Positions 22,729-33,899 of a DNA stretch of 64,000 bases are shown here, piece by piece. This stretch comes from Ampelomyces quisqualis (lineage: Eukaryota; Ascomycota; Dothideomycetes; Pleosporales; Phaeosphaeriaceae), in contig JAGTXZ010000020.1 of assembly GCA_018398575.1 (NCBI GenBank), positions 62,001-126,000 of the forward strand. The letters are read 5' to 3'. A program made the translations under genes and the position numbers. Position 1 is the stretch's first letter; the number at the start of each line of letters is the position of its first letter. The notes below the pieces were generated by a model. That model was given only the letters and a program-made list of their open reading frames with translations. It was not told the DNA's origin and made no database searches.

Positions 22729-24822
22729 ATGGCGACTGCCCGGGCCGCCGCGGATCGCCAAATAGTATCCTCGATCCTCAACCACCTCTCGGACATGAAG
22801 TACAAAGACTGCCGCCAGGGAGGACCGGATCAACCCGTCGAGTTTCTAGAATTCAGGCCAACGCTCGTACCCGCCATCCTGGTCAACAGGCTGTGGGCTG
22901 ACGAGGGAACATCAATCTTGTGGAAGCGATACCCACATCTTCCTGCGCTCAGGGACATGCCGCATGGCAGGCGCCAGTGGTACTCGAACAAAGTGGAGCG
23001 GCTTTTCCTTCTATCGCCTTCCATACACAGTGGTGAGGATCTGGTGTATCTGGAGAATCTAAATTGGCCCTATTTGAAAAGCCTGGAGCTAGAAGCAGAT
23101 TGGCAAAGACACAGAGGTAGCCTTCAACGCATGCTACACGGGAACTTGGAGCATCTTGAAATCTCGAGTCCTCAATCTGGCAATTCCACATACATTGGCG
23201 GAACGCTTTTGCCGAGTTTGTTGACGTCCTGCAAGAATCTCCAGCGTATACACCTTAGCCCTGACACAATCGATCCACACGACCCAGTCCATAACCAAGT
23301 ACTTAGCGAACTTCTTGATACCAGCCCAAACGTCAAAGATATCCGCATCATGAATACCAACATCTTTGGCAAGGATCTTCTCTTTGCTCGACTGAGCCAG
23401 CGCCATGGACTCGAGGCCCTCGAGATCGATCTCGACCCTAGCCTAAAGCTGTTAACATTCTTCCGAGAGCACCAACCTTCGTCTACACTGTTTCCCTCGT
23501 TGCGCAGGTTACATGTCATGTGCTACCCCGAAATCGCGCTTGCGCTTCCCGCACATCTGTCTCACCTCGAAGAGCTGTCCATGGACATTGCTCGCCTTCC
23601 TGACCAGCTAGCACAGTACGAAGACGTATCAACACTCACTGGTCTGCTGCTGGTTCTTGTCGCATGTCCGCACTTGCAGCTCCTGAAGATCAATATTGGC
23701 CAGCTTGCCAAGGATTTCCCTTCGGTCAAGTCACTGCCGACAGTCGATGGAGACGCCCTGGTTACTTTCGCAACAGCGTGCTCAAGGCTAAGCGATGTCA
23801 CCCTACTGGCCTCTGAACCGGCTGCTATAGACGCCTCGATGATCTCCGCAGCACACTTTGACAAATTTTGTCAGCGCCTCCCCCATCTCACGCAACTTAG
23901 CTTGAAACTTCATCCGGGTACTACAATGGCTTTGGAAGAGTGTGCAATGCAGAGCTTGGCAGCTCATTGTCTTCAGCTTAAAGTCCTACGACTTAAAGTG
24001 GCTCTGCAGCTTCCAGGACTCTTCACCTCCACCGCGGCTCCAGTCGCACACGAGAGCAATGCTAACTCGGACGATGCAGTATCCTTTGCGTATGGAAGCC
24101 CTCTTGGACTACAGGACGGTGACTACGTCGAGATGAAAGCCTTCGCGACCCAGCCCTCAACGCCTGTTCAACCACTTTTCCCGCATCTCGAACATCTCGC
24201 GCTCGCTCGTCCACAGACCGTACTCTCCATTGCAGCCGATACCTACTCAGTTTCTTCCGTATCGCAATCGGCCTCCGTCGCCGATCCAGGGATACAAGGG
24301 GAACTCGTCCGGTGCTGGGCACATGCGGTGCTGTCGCATTTTCCACGACTGGAGATACTCGAGGCATGGAGCGATTGGACAGGTCACGACAACGACTCTC
24401 TGAACTACTTCTTGCCACTTCGGGAGCCCTTGGCGAGTACATGGGAGTTCCTCAGCGGCATAGAACAGGATTTGTGGGACGAGGGGCAGGACGACACCTT
24501 GGATGACCCGGAGCGCTGGAAGGATGATTTCGAGGAAGACGTGAAACTCGACAGCAGAGGGAGCGGAGACTGGGAGCGAGCAAGTCTGATCAACGAATAC
24601 CCGGAGGAGCGAGATTACGCGGAGGACGGCTATCTTCACACATACGATGAGGAGCCGGAGGACATGACCACGCCGGTCGGCAATCAACGCGAATGGTTCT
24701 CACTCACGGAGAGCAGGCTAGCAGCAGCAACGCAAGCGACAGACGCCGATTTTGCTCACTTCAACGACCTCACGAAACATGTGGAACATGTAATACCACA
24801 ACCGCTGTCAGAGACAAGATAG
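22729..24822 (+). CDS. F-box/leucine-rich-repeat-like protein
   Basis: One uninterrupted exon encodes 697 residues starting at ATGGCGACTGCC. The N-terminus (DRQIVSSILNHLSD, then PAILVNRLWADEGTSILWKR at about residues 48-67) has the pattern of fungal F-box-type proteins, with the typical 'VN+LWxxExxxxLW' segment. Residues 85-470 carry irregular leucine-rich repeats (LKSLELEAD, LEHLEISSP, LQRIHLSPD, LEALEIDLD, LRRLHVMC, LEELSMDIA, LQLLKINIG, LTQLSLKLH, LKVLRLKVA). The last 130 residues are acidic (DEGQDDTLDDPERWKDDFEEDV). Such proteins usually recruit substrates to SCF ubiquitin ligases through Skp1; the substrate cannot be inferred. The gene has no intron, and its codon use is balanced, unlike the flanking repeat blocks. 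Confidence 0.85.
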   Translation: MATARAAADRQIVSSILNHLSDMKYKDCRQGGPDQPVEFLEFRPTLVPAILVNRLWADEGTSILWKRYPHLPALRDMPHGRRQWYSNKVERLFLLSPSIHSGEDLVYLENLNWPYLKSLELEADWQRHRGSLQRMLHGNLEHLEISSPQSGNSTYIGGTLLPSLLTSCKNLQRIHLSPDTIDPHDPVHNQVLSELLDTSPNVKDIRIMNTNIFGKDLLFARLSQRHGLEALEIDLDPSLKLLTFFREHQPSSTLFPSLRRLHVMCYPEIALALPAHLSHLEELSMDIARLPDQLAQYEDVSTLTGLLLVLVACPHLQLLKINIGQLAKDFPSVKSLPTVDGDALVTFATACSRLSDVTLLASEPAAIDASMISAAHFDKFCQRLPHLTQLSLKLHPGTTMALEECAMQSLAAHCLQLKVLRLKVALQLPGLFTSTAAPVAHESNANSDDAVSFAYGSPLGLQDGDYVEMKAFATQPSTPVQPLFPHLEHLALARPQTVLSIAADTYSVSSVSQSASVADPGIQGELVRCWAHAVLSHFPRLEILEAWSDWTGHDNDSLNYFLPLREPLASTWEFLSGIEQDLWDEGQDDTLDDPERWKDDFEEDVKLDSRGSGDWERASLINEYPEERDYAEDGYLHTYDEEPEDMTTPVGNQREWFSLTESRLAAATQATDADFAHFNDLTKHVEHVIPQPLSETR

Positions 24823-25095
24823 AGCGGAAGTAGCAGGTCACAGGACATAGAATGTCAAATCTTTCCTTGCCCATCTCTGTCTTCAATACCACATTCTTCA
24901 CAGCCAAGCACAAAAGCTGTCGTACATGCCCATGTGCAAACCTCCAAAATATCGAGGCCAAAGACTAATCCTCCCCAGCTCCACATGCCTCCTTCTCTCC
25001 ACCCAGTCACCTCACGCTATCCCTCACACCTTAATCTCTCTCCATCCCTCTTACTCCTCCGCACAGGTGCCACTCTCCCACTCTTCCCTTCAAAT

Positions 25096-25323
25096 CTACC
25101 AGTTCCGGTACTTGATCCGCGCCCATTTCTCCGCCCAATACCCCTTCCAGCGCCTCAATTCGTCCGTGATGCGCAAATGCAGTGAGCGCTCAGATGTGGC
25201 TGGAACGTGCGTCTGTGTTGCGCGATTGGCGTCTTGGTTGAGGAAGGCTTCGAGGCGGGCGCGGAGGGTTGTCGAGGAGGGGTTGGAGGTGGATGTGCGG
25301 CGGAGGGGGTTTGTATTGGACAT
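25096..25323 (-). CDS. Small hypothetical protein, 75 residues
   Basis: An ATG-started frame encodes a 75-residue protein beginning MSNTNPLRRTSTSN and ending in ELRRWKGYWAEKWARIKYRNW-like aromatic/basic helix (residues 53-75). It has a Ser/Thr-rich N-terminus, a central predicted helix (LRARLEAFLNQDANRA) and no signal peptide or membrane segment. The tail has a protein-like amphipathic pattern, which argues for a real gene, but I recognise no family. It is convergent with the F-box/LRR-like gene ending at 24,822, with 273 bp between. Confidence 0.5.
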   Translation of the reverse strand: MSNTNPLRRTSTSNPSSTTLRARLEAFLNQDANRATQTHVPATSERSLHLRITDELRRWKGYWAEKWARIKYRNW

Positions 25324-26565
25324 TGCTGAAGGTGGTGATTTGGAGAGCTGGTTGGTGCGTGGGCATTTGTGTGGTAGTATGGTGGTATGAAGAAGTTTTC
25401 CGAGTGCGGGCTGTGAGGTGTTTGAGCTGGTGGGTGCGGTATGAGGAGGCTTTGCGTGCGCGTGCGGGAATGGTTCTGATCTTTTGGTGTGCGGTATGAA
25501 GACGGTTTGCGTATTGGTAAAGCTGAGGAAGTGGGAGAAAGTGATGGACTTGGTGGGAAAACTGCAGCGGGTCTGAGATGGAGTGACATGTGAGCTTCAC
25601 TGGGACTTGGGAGGACGTAGAATCTACAGTACAAACGCTTGCACATGTCTCAAATCAAGAAAAATTGCAAACGAGGCAGAAAGACAGATCTAACGCCAGC
25701 TCGAGTTCGACATGGGTCAAGCATCACGCGTGAGGAGCGGAGAGGCGCACAATCAAAATATCGAGTTGAAAGTAGAGAGAGCTTCTTCCTCGACAGCCTA
25801 GCAAAGCCAGAACAGCCAATGAAAAAAAAAATAGCCACAATGCGTAGCGAAGAGGTTCCAAAGATTACCAATACACAGACAACTCGACCGCAGTGGAGTC
25901 GCGCGTGCTGGAGTGTGACACGGCCTGCTCAGGAAACCCTTCATTGCACGGCGGGCGTGTCTGGGAGCAGAAAGTTTAGCCCCGGACAGCTAGCCCCGGA
26001 CAGCAAAGTTATCTGCTCACCTGAGACTCAAGACTGAAGCCGAAGCTCAAGATTGTAAAAATTGTTCCGGCGTGACCACGTCAAGCCCCTGCAAGCAGGT
26101 GACAAGTCGTTAGGTCCGCGACCTCGAACCATGCTCCCGAAGGAAGTGCAATGCATGATCTCAAGCCCTACTGAGAATGCCCGTAACTGAACGCGGCAAA
26201 ACAAACTCAGTAGCAGACAGACTGCAACCCGAAGGAGGAGGTCTGTGAAGACATGTTAGCTGAAGTTCTCGTGAAAGGTAGGGGTGGGGCAGGGGAAAAC
26301 GAACCTAATTGAAGAGAGAAAAGAGTGTAAAAGCGATGGAGGGGAGCCCTCTTATACTCCTCCCGGGCGCGCCAAGACGTTAGTCAGATCACACTGGCTG
26401 GATCAGTCAGCAAGGACTGTGCGTCGACGGCAGCGAGGTTCTGCCGGCGACGGCGAGATTCTACTGGATGCCATAGTGAAGGGGGAAGAGTGAGGAGATC
26501 AAAAAGTTACGTCAGTGTGATCTGAAGAGCGCGGCGGCGTCCGAGCTCAGGGGACTTGGCGGCAC
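25324..26565. other. Intergenic region, no supported gene
   Basis: No protein-like frame is supported. Small features include a direct repeat of TAGCCCCGGACAGC-type sequence near 25,978-26,003 and the inverted pair CCTGCAAGCAGG near 26,090. CAGATCACACTGGCT near 26,386 has a 14-bp match at about 27,931. Confidence 0.4.
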
Positions 26566-27156
26566 TCAGACGGTGAATGTATGGCTTGATTGAAATGTCT
26601 GCTTGCAGTAGGGGTGTGTTACTCTAATGAGGCCCGGGTACTTCCATGCCAATGTTCTATGAGCTGCATTGTCAGAAGGCGAACGAGCTTTTGAGCCCTT
26701 GCAGATGTCTGTGTCCGTGAAAGCTTTTGCATGTGATGTCCCTGAACTATGACTTGCGTCAACGAAGAGCGACGGAGCCTTCAAAGAATTGCGGAAATCC
26801 GTGTACATGAAACCTTTCGCCCCATATGTGATGCCTGAGTCTCGGTTGTGCTTTGACTGTTCAGGCTTTGAGACACATGGCAAGAGAATCAGCCCAGAGG
26901 TTGTTTTCGACAAGTGTGGAGTATCATTGAATACGGCCCTCTCGATCCTGACCTGGAAGTGATTGGGCGTCTTGACTCTAGCCGCTGAGCTGTCATACAG
27001 CCTAGTCACATCCGTGAGCTCTTGCGAGGAACCTACAGACTCAAAAGTTGGATAGAGCCACATAGCGAGCGGCGCATGAGGATCGACATTGGACGTCAAA
27101 GGAGCCCCGCCATTGACGAAATCATGAGGCCAGACTTGCAGCTGAAAGCTTAACAT
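26566..27156 (-). CDS. Orphan open frame with an internal duplication
   Basis: An ATG-started frame encodes 196 residues (MLSFQLQVWPHDFVNGG start). I recognise no domain, signal peptide or membrane segment. Residues about 112-142 (GAKGFMYTDFRNSLKAPSLF) and 143-172 (HAKAFTDTDICKGSKARSPS) look like two diverged copies of a 30-residue unit; the DNA copies lie about 90 bp apart. The frame sits in otherwise empty sequence next to a large transposon nest, so it may be a young or decaying gene, or a chance frame. Confidence is low. Confidence 0.3.
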   Translation of the reverse strand: MLSFQLQVWPHDFVNGGAPLTSNVDPHAPLAMWLYPTFESVGSSQELTDVTRLYDSSAARVKTPNHFQVRIERAVFNDTPHLSKTTSGLILLPCVSKPEQSKHNRDSGITYGAKGFMYTDFRNSLKAPSLFVDASHSSGTSHAKAFTDTDICKGSKARSPSDNAAHRTLAWKYPGLIRVTHPYCKQTFQSSHTFTV

Positions 27157-28060
27157 GTTGCTTGAAAGAAGGCGCGAGCAGATGGAAGTCGCATACTTGA
27201 AATCTGTCGTTCCACCGGCGCCCGTAAGCTCGCGGTGCGCAGGAACGGCGCCCTCTACCCAGAACTGCTCTTGCGTCTAGCTGAACGCTGCGCTGAACGC
27301 TGCTCTTTACTGCATAGACGATACATGGCCAAGTACCTCAAAATGCTTGCTTAATGTGCTCCCTGTTCGCCGCGTGGCAGGGATGCAGTGCCTCGTGAAA
27401 ACTTCCATCGCTGCCACCTTGAGGTGCTATGTGATGTTAGGCTATGATTTGCGACGTTCCAATTGATGTTCGAAGTTTATCAAGCAATACTATTTTCCAT
27501 CTGCTGGGCCACCTCGTGAAACCCTCCAGCGCCAAAGGAATTCCGCTGGGTTGACGAACCTGATGAGCTCAGTGTAGTAGACACCAGCAAAGAGTATACG
27601 CTCATCACTTACACAGTACCGGCAACCATGCAAGTCAGCTCACTGCCGGTTACAGCCTCAATTTCAAAGTGTAGCTTTCTTCTTTAACCGCTCAGCCGTG
27701 GCCAAGCGAATCAACGAAAAAAATGTTTAAAGTCTATGAGACAGAAGAGAGAGCGAAATTTGTTCCCGTTCAAGCCTTAGCATGTAGCATGAATATCTCG
27801 ACAGGAATAGCTTATAGGTCTTCTTGAGCACTTACAAGCCGGAGCAGCAGCAGCAGCCGAAGCGCGCTGAAGAAAAAAAGCACAAAGTGGGGGGGAAGGT
27901 GAATGTTTCTATGCCTGCCGATCGCCGCGCAAGATCACACTGGCTATTCCCCACGGAGAATATCATCGGTCTCTGTTATCCTGCCGACGAGAATATTCTA
28001 TAATGTGAATGTGAAAGGCGACGTCGGACCTCGGATGATTTTCTAGGCGGGCTGGTCCAA
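27157..28060. other. Intergenic flank of the large transposon
   Basis: No gene is supported. The sequence has normal composition right up to the transposon end at 28,061. A short palindrome pairs GGCGGGC at 28,047 with GCCCGCC at 28,084 across the insertion edge. Confidence 0.4.
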
Positions 28061-28111
28061 GTACGGAGGACTATAAGCAGGTGGCCCGCCAAAATTATTT
28101 GGAACTTCAAA
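28061..28111 (+). repeat. Left terminal inverted repeat of the DDE transposon
   Basis: 51 bp beginning GTACGGAGGACTATAAGCAG and ending GGAACTTCAAA. It matches the right end in inverted orientation with a single G/A difference at position 41. It still contains TGG and TCA words that are nearly absent from the element interior. Confidence 0.9.
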
Positions 28112-28197
28112 ATTTGTGTCTAGTAACCCCACCACAGCCAACTATCATATCCTGCAGCAACTGCTACTTATCTAATACCTATAATACTATATCTAAA

Positions 28198-29854
28198 ATG
28201 CCTGCTAGACGTCTAACTATTAATCTTGTACCCTTTAAGGATAAACTTGCTGCGCTTTTCTACAAAGGCCTTACCTACAAGAAGATTTGTACCTACCTTT
28301 AAGATACCTACAGTACTACTATAAGGACTTGTACACTACAACGCTACTTCTAAGACTAAAGTATTTAAAAAGAACTTTCTTTACATGTTAAAGATATTGT
28401 TAAGAGCAGGATATAGGTGTTGTTCTTTAAAGTAAGTCTTAAAGATACAGATATTTTAACTATACTTTAAGAAAAAGGTTTTAAGATTAAGAAATACACG
28501 CTTATCTGCCTGCGTTTTAAGCTTAGTTTAAAGAGAAGTGTTTATAGAGTAGCAGTAAGCATAGCTGCTAATATACTTATACAAAAGCTTATTAAGAAGG
28601 AACTTAAGAAGAGTGTAATTAATAGGTATAGCTAGGGATATCTTTATACCTACTTCTGCTAGCAAGGCTATATTATTTCTAGGGACAGACTATTCTAGGT
28701 TTATTGCTAAATTAACTTAGAGGCAGTAGAGCAGCGTAAGCAGAATCTTTAGCGTTACTAAGGAGAGTATATTATTTCTAGGCTAAACTTTATCTAGTCT
28801 ATTAATAGCTACTGTAAATTATAGCTATTTAGAGTAGAAATCTATACTTATATTAACGCATACTCTTAATATGTTATCTAGGTGTATATTAGGATATCTA
28901 CAACTACAGCAGTTAGCTGTGTTTACTAGTTCTTACACACTCTTAAGACAACTAAGATCTAGCCTTAATTTATTAGGTCTAATTATAAGGTAGAGACTGT
29001 TATACTTGCAAATGCTTACTATAAGCTTTAAACCTTAATTAATGCAGACCTAGAGTTTTAGCAGTGTTATCTTTATAGTATAAGTACAGCAAATTAGCGC
29101 ATTAAAGTATAGTAGATGTATCTATTAAAGGGTCTGCTATTTAGATAGCAGGTATAATAACCTATCTGTAGTAAGATATTCTATACTAATATTAATTTAT
29201 AGACTTTTTTTAGGCGCTTGCGTACCTAAGGCTACTTTACTAAAAATTAGCTTGTAGACTAAATTACTCTCTACGCAGTCTATATCCTAGAACTTGACAA
29301 ACAGCTCTATAACTTTGTGCGCCTTTAAAATAGCTACAAAATTTGCAAGCAAAAGAACTACTCTAATACAGTAGTTAGGAAACTATTTATGCTCTACAAC
29401 TATCTAGAAGGTTATGTCTAGAACTAGAGTGTAGACTTTAACTCTAAGAAGCTTTAGGATATTAAGTCCTGCATTAGAGAATAGGATATTAACAGCTTTT
29501 TGCTAGCAAAAACACTTGCTTAGTGTAATTCTACCCTTAAGTTAGTTAGGTTTAATACTAGAGTAGTACTAGATACTAATTAAGATAGTCTATATCTTAA
29601 TATATATCTACAGCTCTGCATTAAGGTGCAAACCTATATTAACAATAGGTTTAAACTATAGCTTTCTCTTCTAGCTTTACCTACTAGTGCTAGAAATTAG
29701 CAGGTAAGTTCTTAGCTTAATTTATTATACTCTAAACTAATATAACTGTTTTAGCCAAATGCTTCTACTATCTAGCACGTTAATCTCTAGACTAATCTAT
29801 GTCTACTAGAAGAGGCAAGTAAAGTCTTTAATCCTAATATAGTATAGTACGTAC
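28198..29854 (+). pseudogene. Integrase-like (rve) DDE transposase, RIP-inactivated
   Basis: The frame starts at an ATG (MPARRLTINLVPFKDKLAAL, then FYKGLTYKKICTYL, a helix-turn-helix-like DNA-binding start) and stays open to the Gypsy insertion except at former Gln/Trp codons. The catalytic core has I-N-S-Y-C-K-L (first Asp now Asn, codon at 28,804), VEIYTYINAYSQYVIWVYI, TTKIQPQFIRSNYKVET (second Asp now Asn, codon at 28,981), and TANQRIK followed by two former Trp codons (Glu now Lys, codon at 29,104). The spacing corresponds to D-x58-D-x40-E. LVDQITLYAVYI and LFMLYNYLEG follow. The protein would cut and join transposon ends in the nucleus; here all three catalytic acids are gone. The C-terminus is interrupted at 29,854 by the Gypsy LTR. 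Confidence 0.75.
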
Positions 29855-30045
29855 TGTAGTAGAGCGTTATTTACCTCTAAGGCCTATTAGATTTAATGTA
29901 GATTTAAATATATTATTATTATTAGGTGTGTGTGTTGTTTTTTTTGTCCTGTTCTCTAATAGCCCTTTAGCTATTGTATCTTGTCTATGCCCTTAGCTGT
30001 GCCCTAAGCGTTCTTTAGACTTACTTCCTATGTTACTTTACTACA
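29855..30045 (-). repeat. Gypsy 3' LTR (191 bp)
   Basis: Starts TG and ends CA with the inverted heptamer TGTAGTA/TACTACA at its tips. It is preceded by the target duplicate GTAC at 29,851-29,854. The internal purine tract lies immediately to its right. Confidence 0.9.
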
Positions 30046-30949
30046 TTCCTCCTCTAATCTATAGAAAGAGGCCCCTTCTCTTTTATACTAAACACAAAAC
30101 TAAAGTGCTTAAACAAAAAGACTAACTTCTAAGGAAAAACAACTCTAAACTTTTTGTAATGCTAAAGTAGTTACTAACAGGCCTTTAGTAAAGGAGCAGT
30201 GCCTATTTATAATCTTTTTCTATTCTCTTACGTTACTATCTAACTCTCTTACCTAAACGCTAAAGCGCTATTAGCCTACGTTATTCTAACTTTACCTAGT
30301 GTTGTAGAGGCGTTGCTTAGGCAGACTTGCGTTACAACTATAAACGCTTTAGACTACTTCTATTATAACAAGTCTTGCGTTAACTAAATTTACCTTACCT
30401 TTTAGCTCTACTCTCTTTTTAGCTACTCTGCTCTACGCCTCTCTCTCTTTTAACCTGCTTAACGTACAACCTTACTACTACTGTACTGTAATTGGCTGCT
30501 TAACTTCTCTACCTTATTACTAGGCGTTTTAACTAGCTCTGGCTTAGTTTGCATTGTCTGCTTGTTACTCTTCTACTTTACTACCTCTATTTGCTTTTAA
30601 GGTAACTTATCTATACACAGCTATACTACTTTGCTCTAGCGTGTACTCTACTCCCTTACCTACTTAGTTGCTTCTTTCTGTAATTTAGCGCATTCTTACT
30701 TTTAAGTCTCTAAGTTCTTAGCTTAGCTATTACTAATAGTTGCTTAGTTAACGCCTTACCTTTAGTTAATTAGAATTTTCCTAATACACGTACCTAATAC
30801 TTCCTTAGCTTCTTAGTTGCACGCTGCCTTTATCTTTAAGCTATAATAAAGAACAAGCTTATTCCTAGGCCTAATAGGGATACTTGCTTTCTAGTTTACA
30901 GATACCTAGTTAACTGTTCTAGCTACAGTAATATAATTAACTAGAGTAA

Positions 30950-32155
30950 GTACTAGTTTATTAATAAGTTAAGCTAAACGTATACTAACATTTGCGCTAG
31001 TTAAATTAAACAAAGATAAGAAGCTAAGCCGCCCTCTTATTGCTAAGCTCTAGTTAGTCTTTGTTACTCTTAAGTCTGCAGGGAAAACTTTTAAGCCTTA
31101 TCTACTACTACTTGCTGTTAGCTCTTATTTAGGAGCTAAGTAGGTAAGCTTAGTTGTTAAGACTAATAAGCCTCTGCATATTAACAAGTTGCTTTCTACT
31201 CTAGGCAATTACTTTAGCCTTAAGGATAACTCTAGAGCCAAGAAGTACAAGATCTACAACACTTATATTAAGAGCTTAATTCTAAGCTATACTAACTGCG
31301 CTATTAATATAGCTTCTATTAAGAGTAAGTCTAATTACTTGTACAGTTACTGCGCAAGGGCTAGTTAGACGTTTAAGTCTACTAGCTTATATATATAGTT
31401 TAGGTTCTAGGGTAAGCTACTAAACAATAGTACTTGTAGTAACTGCTTATTCTCTTCTGCTAAAGAGCAGTGTTTAATAAATTGTAAGTAGCTAACGCCT
31501 TTTTAGTTGTTTTTTTCTATTGTTTCCTTAGAGTTATTTGCTAATTATTTGTAGGCGCTCTAGTTATTCTGTACAGCGTTAAGAGCACTAGGGCTATTAA
31601 GCCCTTCTATATTACTCCTAGCCCTCTTATTCTTAACAACTTGCCTTCTAAGAACTTGCGCAATTGCAGTTTACTAACCCTAGCAAAGAAGCTTAGTAGC
31701 TTTAGGGCTCTAAGTAAGTCTAGTCTACTAGATTTTGCAAAGTTATTGGCTAGAAAGGCTTGTTAAAGCTTAGACTTTAATGCTAGCAAGGTCTCTAAAA
31801 ACTCTTCTAAAGCTAGCTACAACTCTAAGAGGCTCTTAGGCACTTTATCTCCTAGCAAGCGTTACATTTCTAGTCTATCTATAAAGGGCTGTAGAGTTAA
31901 GAAGTTGCCTTGCAAGAAGGCTTAGTTAGATCCTAAGTTGGCTATAGTTAATAAAGATGTTAAGAAAGATGCTAACAATGCTGTTGTTAACAAGGCTTTA
32001 GCTTAGCTTAATGTTAGTAAGCCTTTAGCTAGTGCAAAGCGTAGCGTTAATAATGCTAGCCTAGAAGCTAGTAATAGTAATCTATTGGTTAGGAATATTA
32101 ATATAGATGCCTTAAGTAATAGCTTAGGTAGTCTAAACAACTCTTTTAACAATTA
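30950..32155 (+). pseudogene. Antisense Cys-containing open frame in the Gypsy 3' region
   Basis: On the strand opposite to gag-pol, a frame carrying only Gln/Trp-type stops reads KLNKDKKLSRPLIAKL, then LHINKLLSTLGNYFSLKDN, then a Cys-bearing segment with YSYCARAS (about 31,345-31,360) and STCSNCLFSSAKEQC (about 31,430-31,473), giving a CxxC-x8-C arrangement. After a probable frame change near 31,560-31,600 it continues with Ser/Lys/Asn-rich sequence (AKKLSSFRALSKSSLLDF and later NSNLLVRNINIDALSN) up to a stop near 32,155. I do not recognise the family. It is not part of the usual Gypsy complement. It may be an accessory gene of the retrotransposon or a captured sequence. Confidence 0.45.
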
Positions 32156-33079
32156 GAGTTCTCTATTGTAGATCTTGTTTTTGTAGTAGCTTTTTTGTAA
32201 AATTAACTCTTCTCTTTTAACGCATCTTTAGAGTTTATAGCTGTGCTAGAAGGCACTGCTTTCTTCCCCTCCTACAAAAAAGAGGCTCTATTTCTTTTCT
32301 AATTTTCTAATTAATTAACGCTCTGTTACTGCTATTTGTTATTTTTCTCTTACCTAACTAGCGCGTTGTTAGGCGCGTTGTTTTAACTGCGCGTTACCTA
32401 GGCTTTTATTAAAACTCTACCTTACCTTTGCTTCTAAACTCTTACACTATCTTTCTAAGCCTGTTAATTACCTTACTTAGCATAGATTTTTACGCTGCTG
32501 CTTAACATTACCTACTTATTTGTTTCCCGCTGCGCCTAACACTACCTCTACCTGCTCCTTAATCTTCTTGTAGGTAATAGCCTAGTCCTAAGAGCAGCCT
32601 ATAGTACTCTTCTACTCCTTCTCTGTCTAGTAAGGCCGCTAAGGCTTTAGCTGTAGTGTATAGGCTGTTGCCTAAGCTACTGCTATTTAGAGAGCTGTCT
32701 ACTAAGCCTAAGGTTACTAAGAGAATTTTGCCTACTCTCTAAACTCTCTTAACAACTCCTCTACTGCTTCTACCTAACGCTGCTGCCCTAGCTACAATTA
32801 ATAAGCTTCTTTAGCAGCTTAAACACGCGTTGCTCTAAAATCCTTGCCTGCGCAGTCCTATTCTGCGTCTATTATACTTACCTATTACTGTTACTTTAGA
32901 GTCTAGCAATAAGTTCTACAATGCAGCATAGTTAATCTCTAAGGCTTTACCTAGTTTCTCTAATAATAGCCTAGGCTTTCTTAACAGCAATTTAGGCTTT
33001 TCTAATAACAACTTAGGCTTTCCTAAGTTGTCTATTAAAGTTCTAACAACTCCCTAGGCTTATAGTAAGCTAGCTAAGA
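32156..33079. other. Gypsy 3' region, no gene recognised
   Basis: AT-rich mutated sequence between the antisense frame and the Copia insertion. Near 32,925-33,060 the motif TTAGGCTTT-CTAATAA recurs several times, a short degenerate tandem repeat. Confidence 0.4.
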
Positions 33080-33084
33080 CTTAG

Positions 33085-33302
33085 TGTAGAAGCTAAGCAA
33101 TACTATAGATCAAATTGTTGTAAGTTAAAAAGATCCTATTACTTGTTCTATACTATGTAAGGATAGATCAGATTAAATACACTAAGCTAAGAAACAGCTT
33201 AATAAGTTAGCCTAGTCCTAAATAGATTCTATTTTATTAGTAACATGCTTGGTTATTACACGTAACAATTCTGTAATCTGCTAATTTACATACTCTGTTA
33301 CA
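33085..33302 (-). repeat. Copia 3' LTR (218 bp)
   Basis: On the plus strand it begins TGTAGAAGCTAAG and ends CTCTGTTACA. It differs from the right copy at about a dozen sites, nearly all transitions. CTTAG directly precedes it. Confidence 0.9.
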
Positions 33303-33899
33303 CACTCCTTAGATTAGGCAAACTTGTTAGCTTGCCTAATCTGTTTAGCAGAGCAGAAGTAGTAATTAAGGCAAACAGTAGTGCTGCTCTGTATTACAGG
33401 CGTTGCGTTGCTTAATTTATCAGCTTAAACGTTAGTTATTAGCGCGTAAATTCCTAATTATTTACTATATATGTAACCAAATCTAATATTAGTGTTGTCT
33501 GTCTAAAATTGTAGCCTACGTTATCTCCTTAGGCCTTGTGTGTAGGTTTTGTAAGCAGGCAGTCTATAGGATAGGTGCAAACAGACTATTAGTGTAAGTT
33601 TACCTATTAGCTAAGCTTCAATTTAGAGCGTTGCTATTGCCTAGCCTGTTAGCTAGGTAAGAGGCAGTCTGTTTACGCGTATTGTTATAGAGTAAGATTG
33701 TGCAGCTAGGTAAGAGAGCAGTAGGCAAGCTTATTGCCTAGTAGTTGCGTTGCTTAGGTATAAGAAGCCTACCTGCTTCTATACTCTTACACTTTAGGGC
33801 ATTAATTAACTTATTAATTAACTTATTAACTAGCTACCTATCTATCAATTCTCTTTATTATCTACTTTATTAACTGCTTTATCTATCTACTCTATTATA

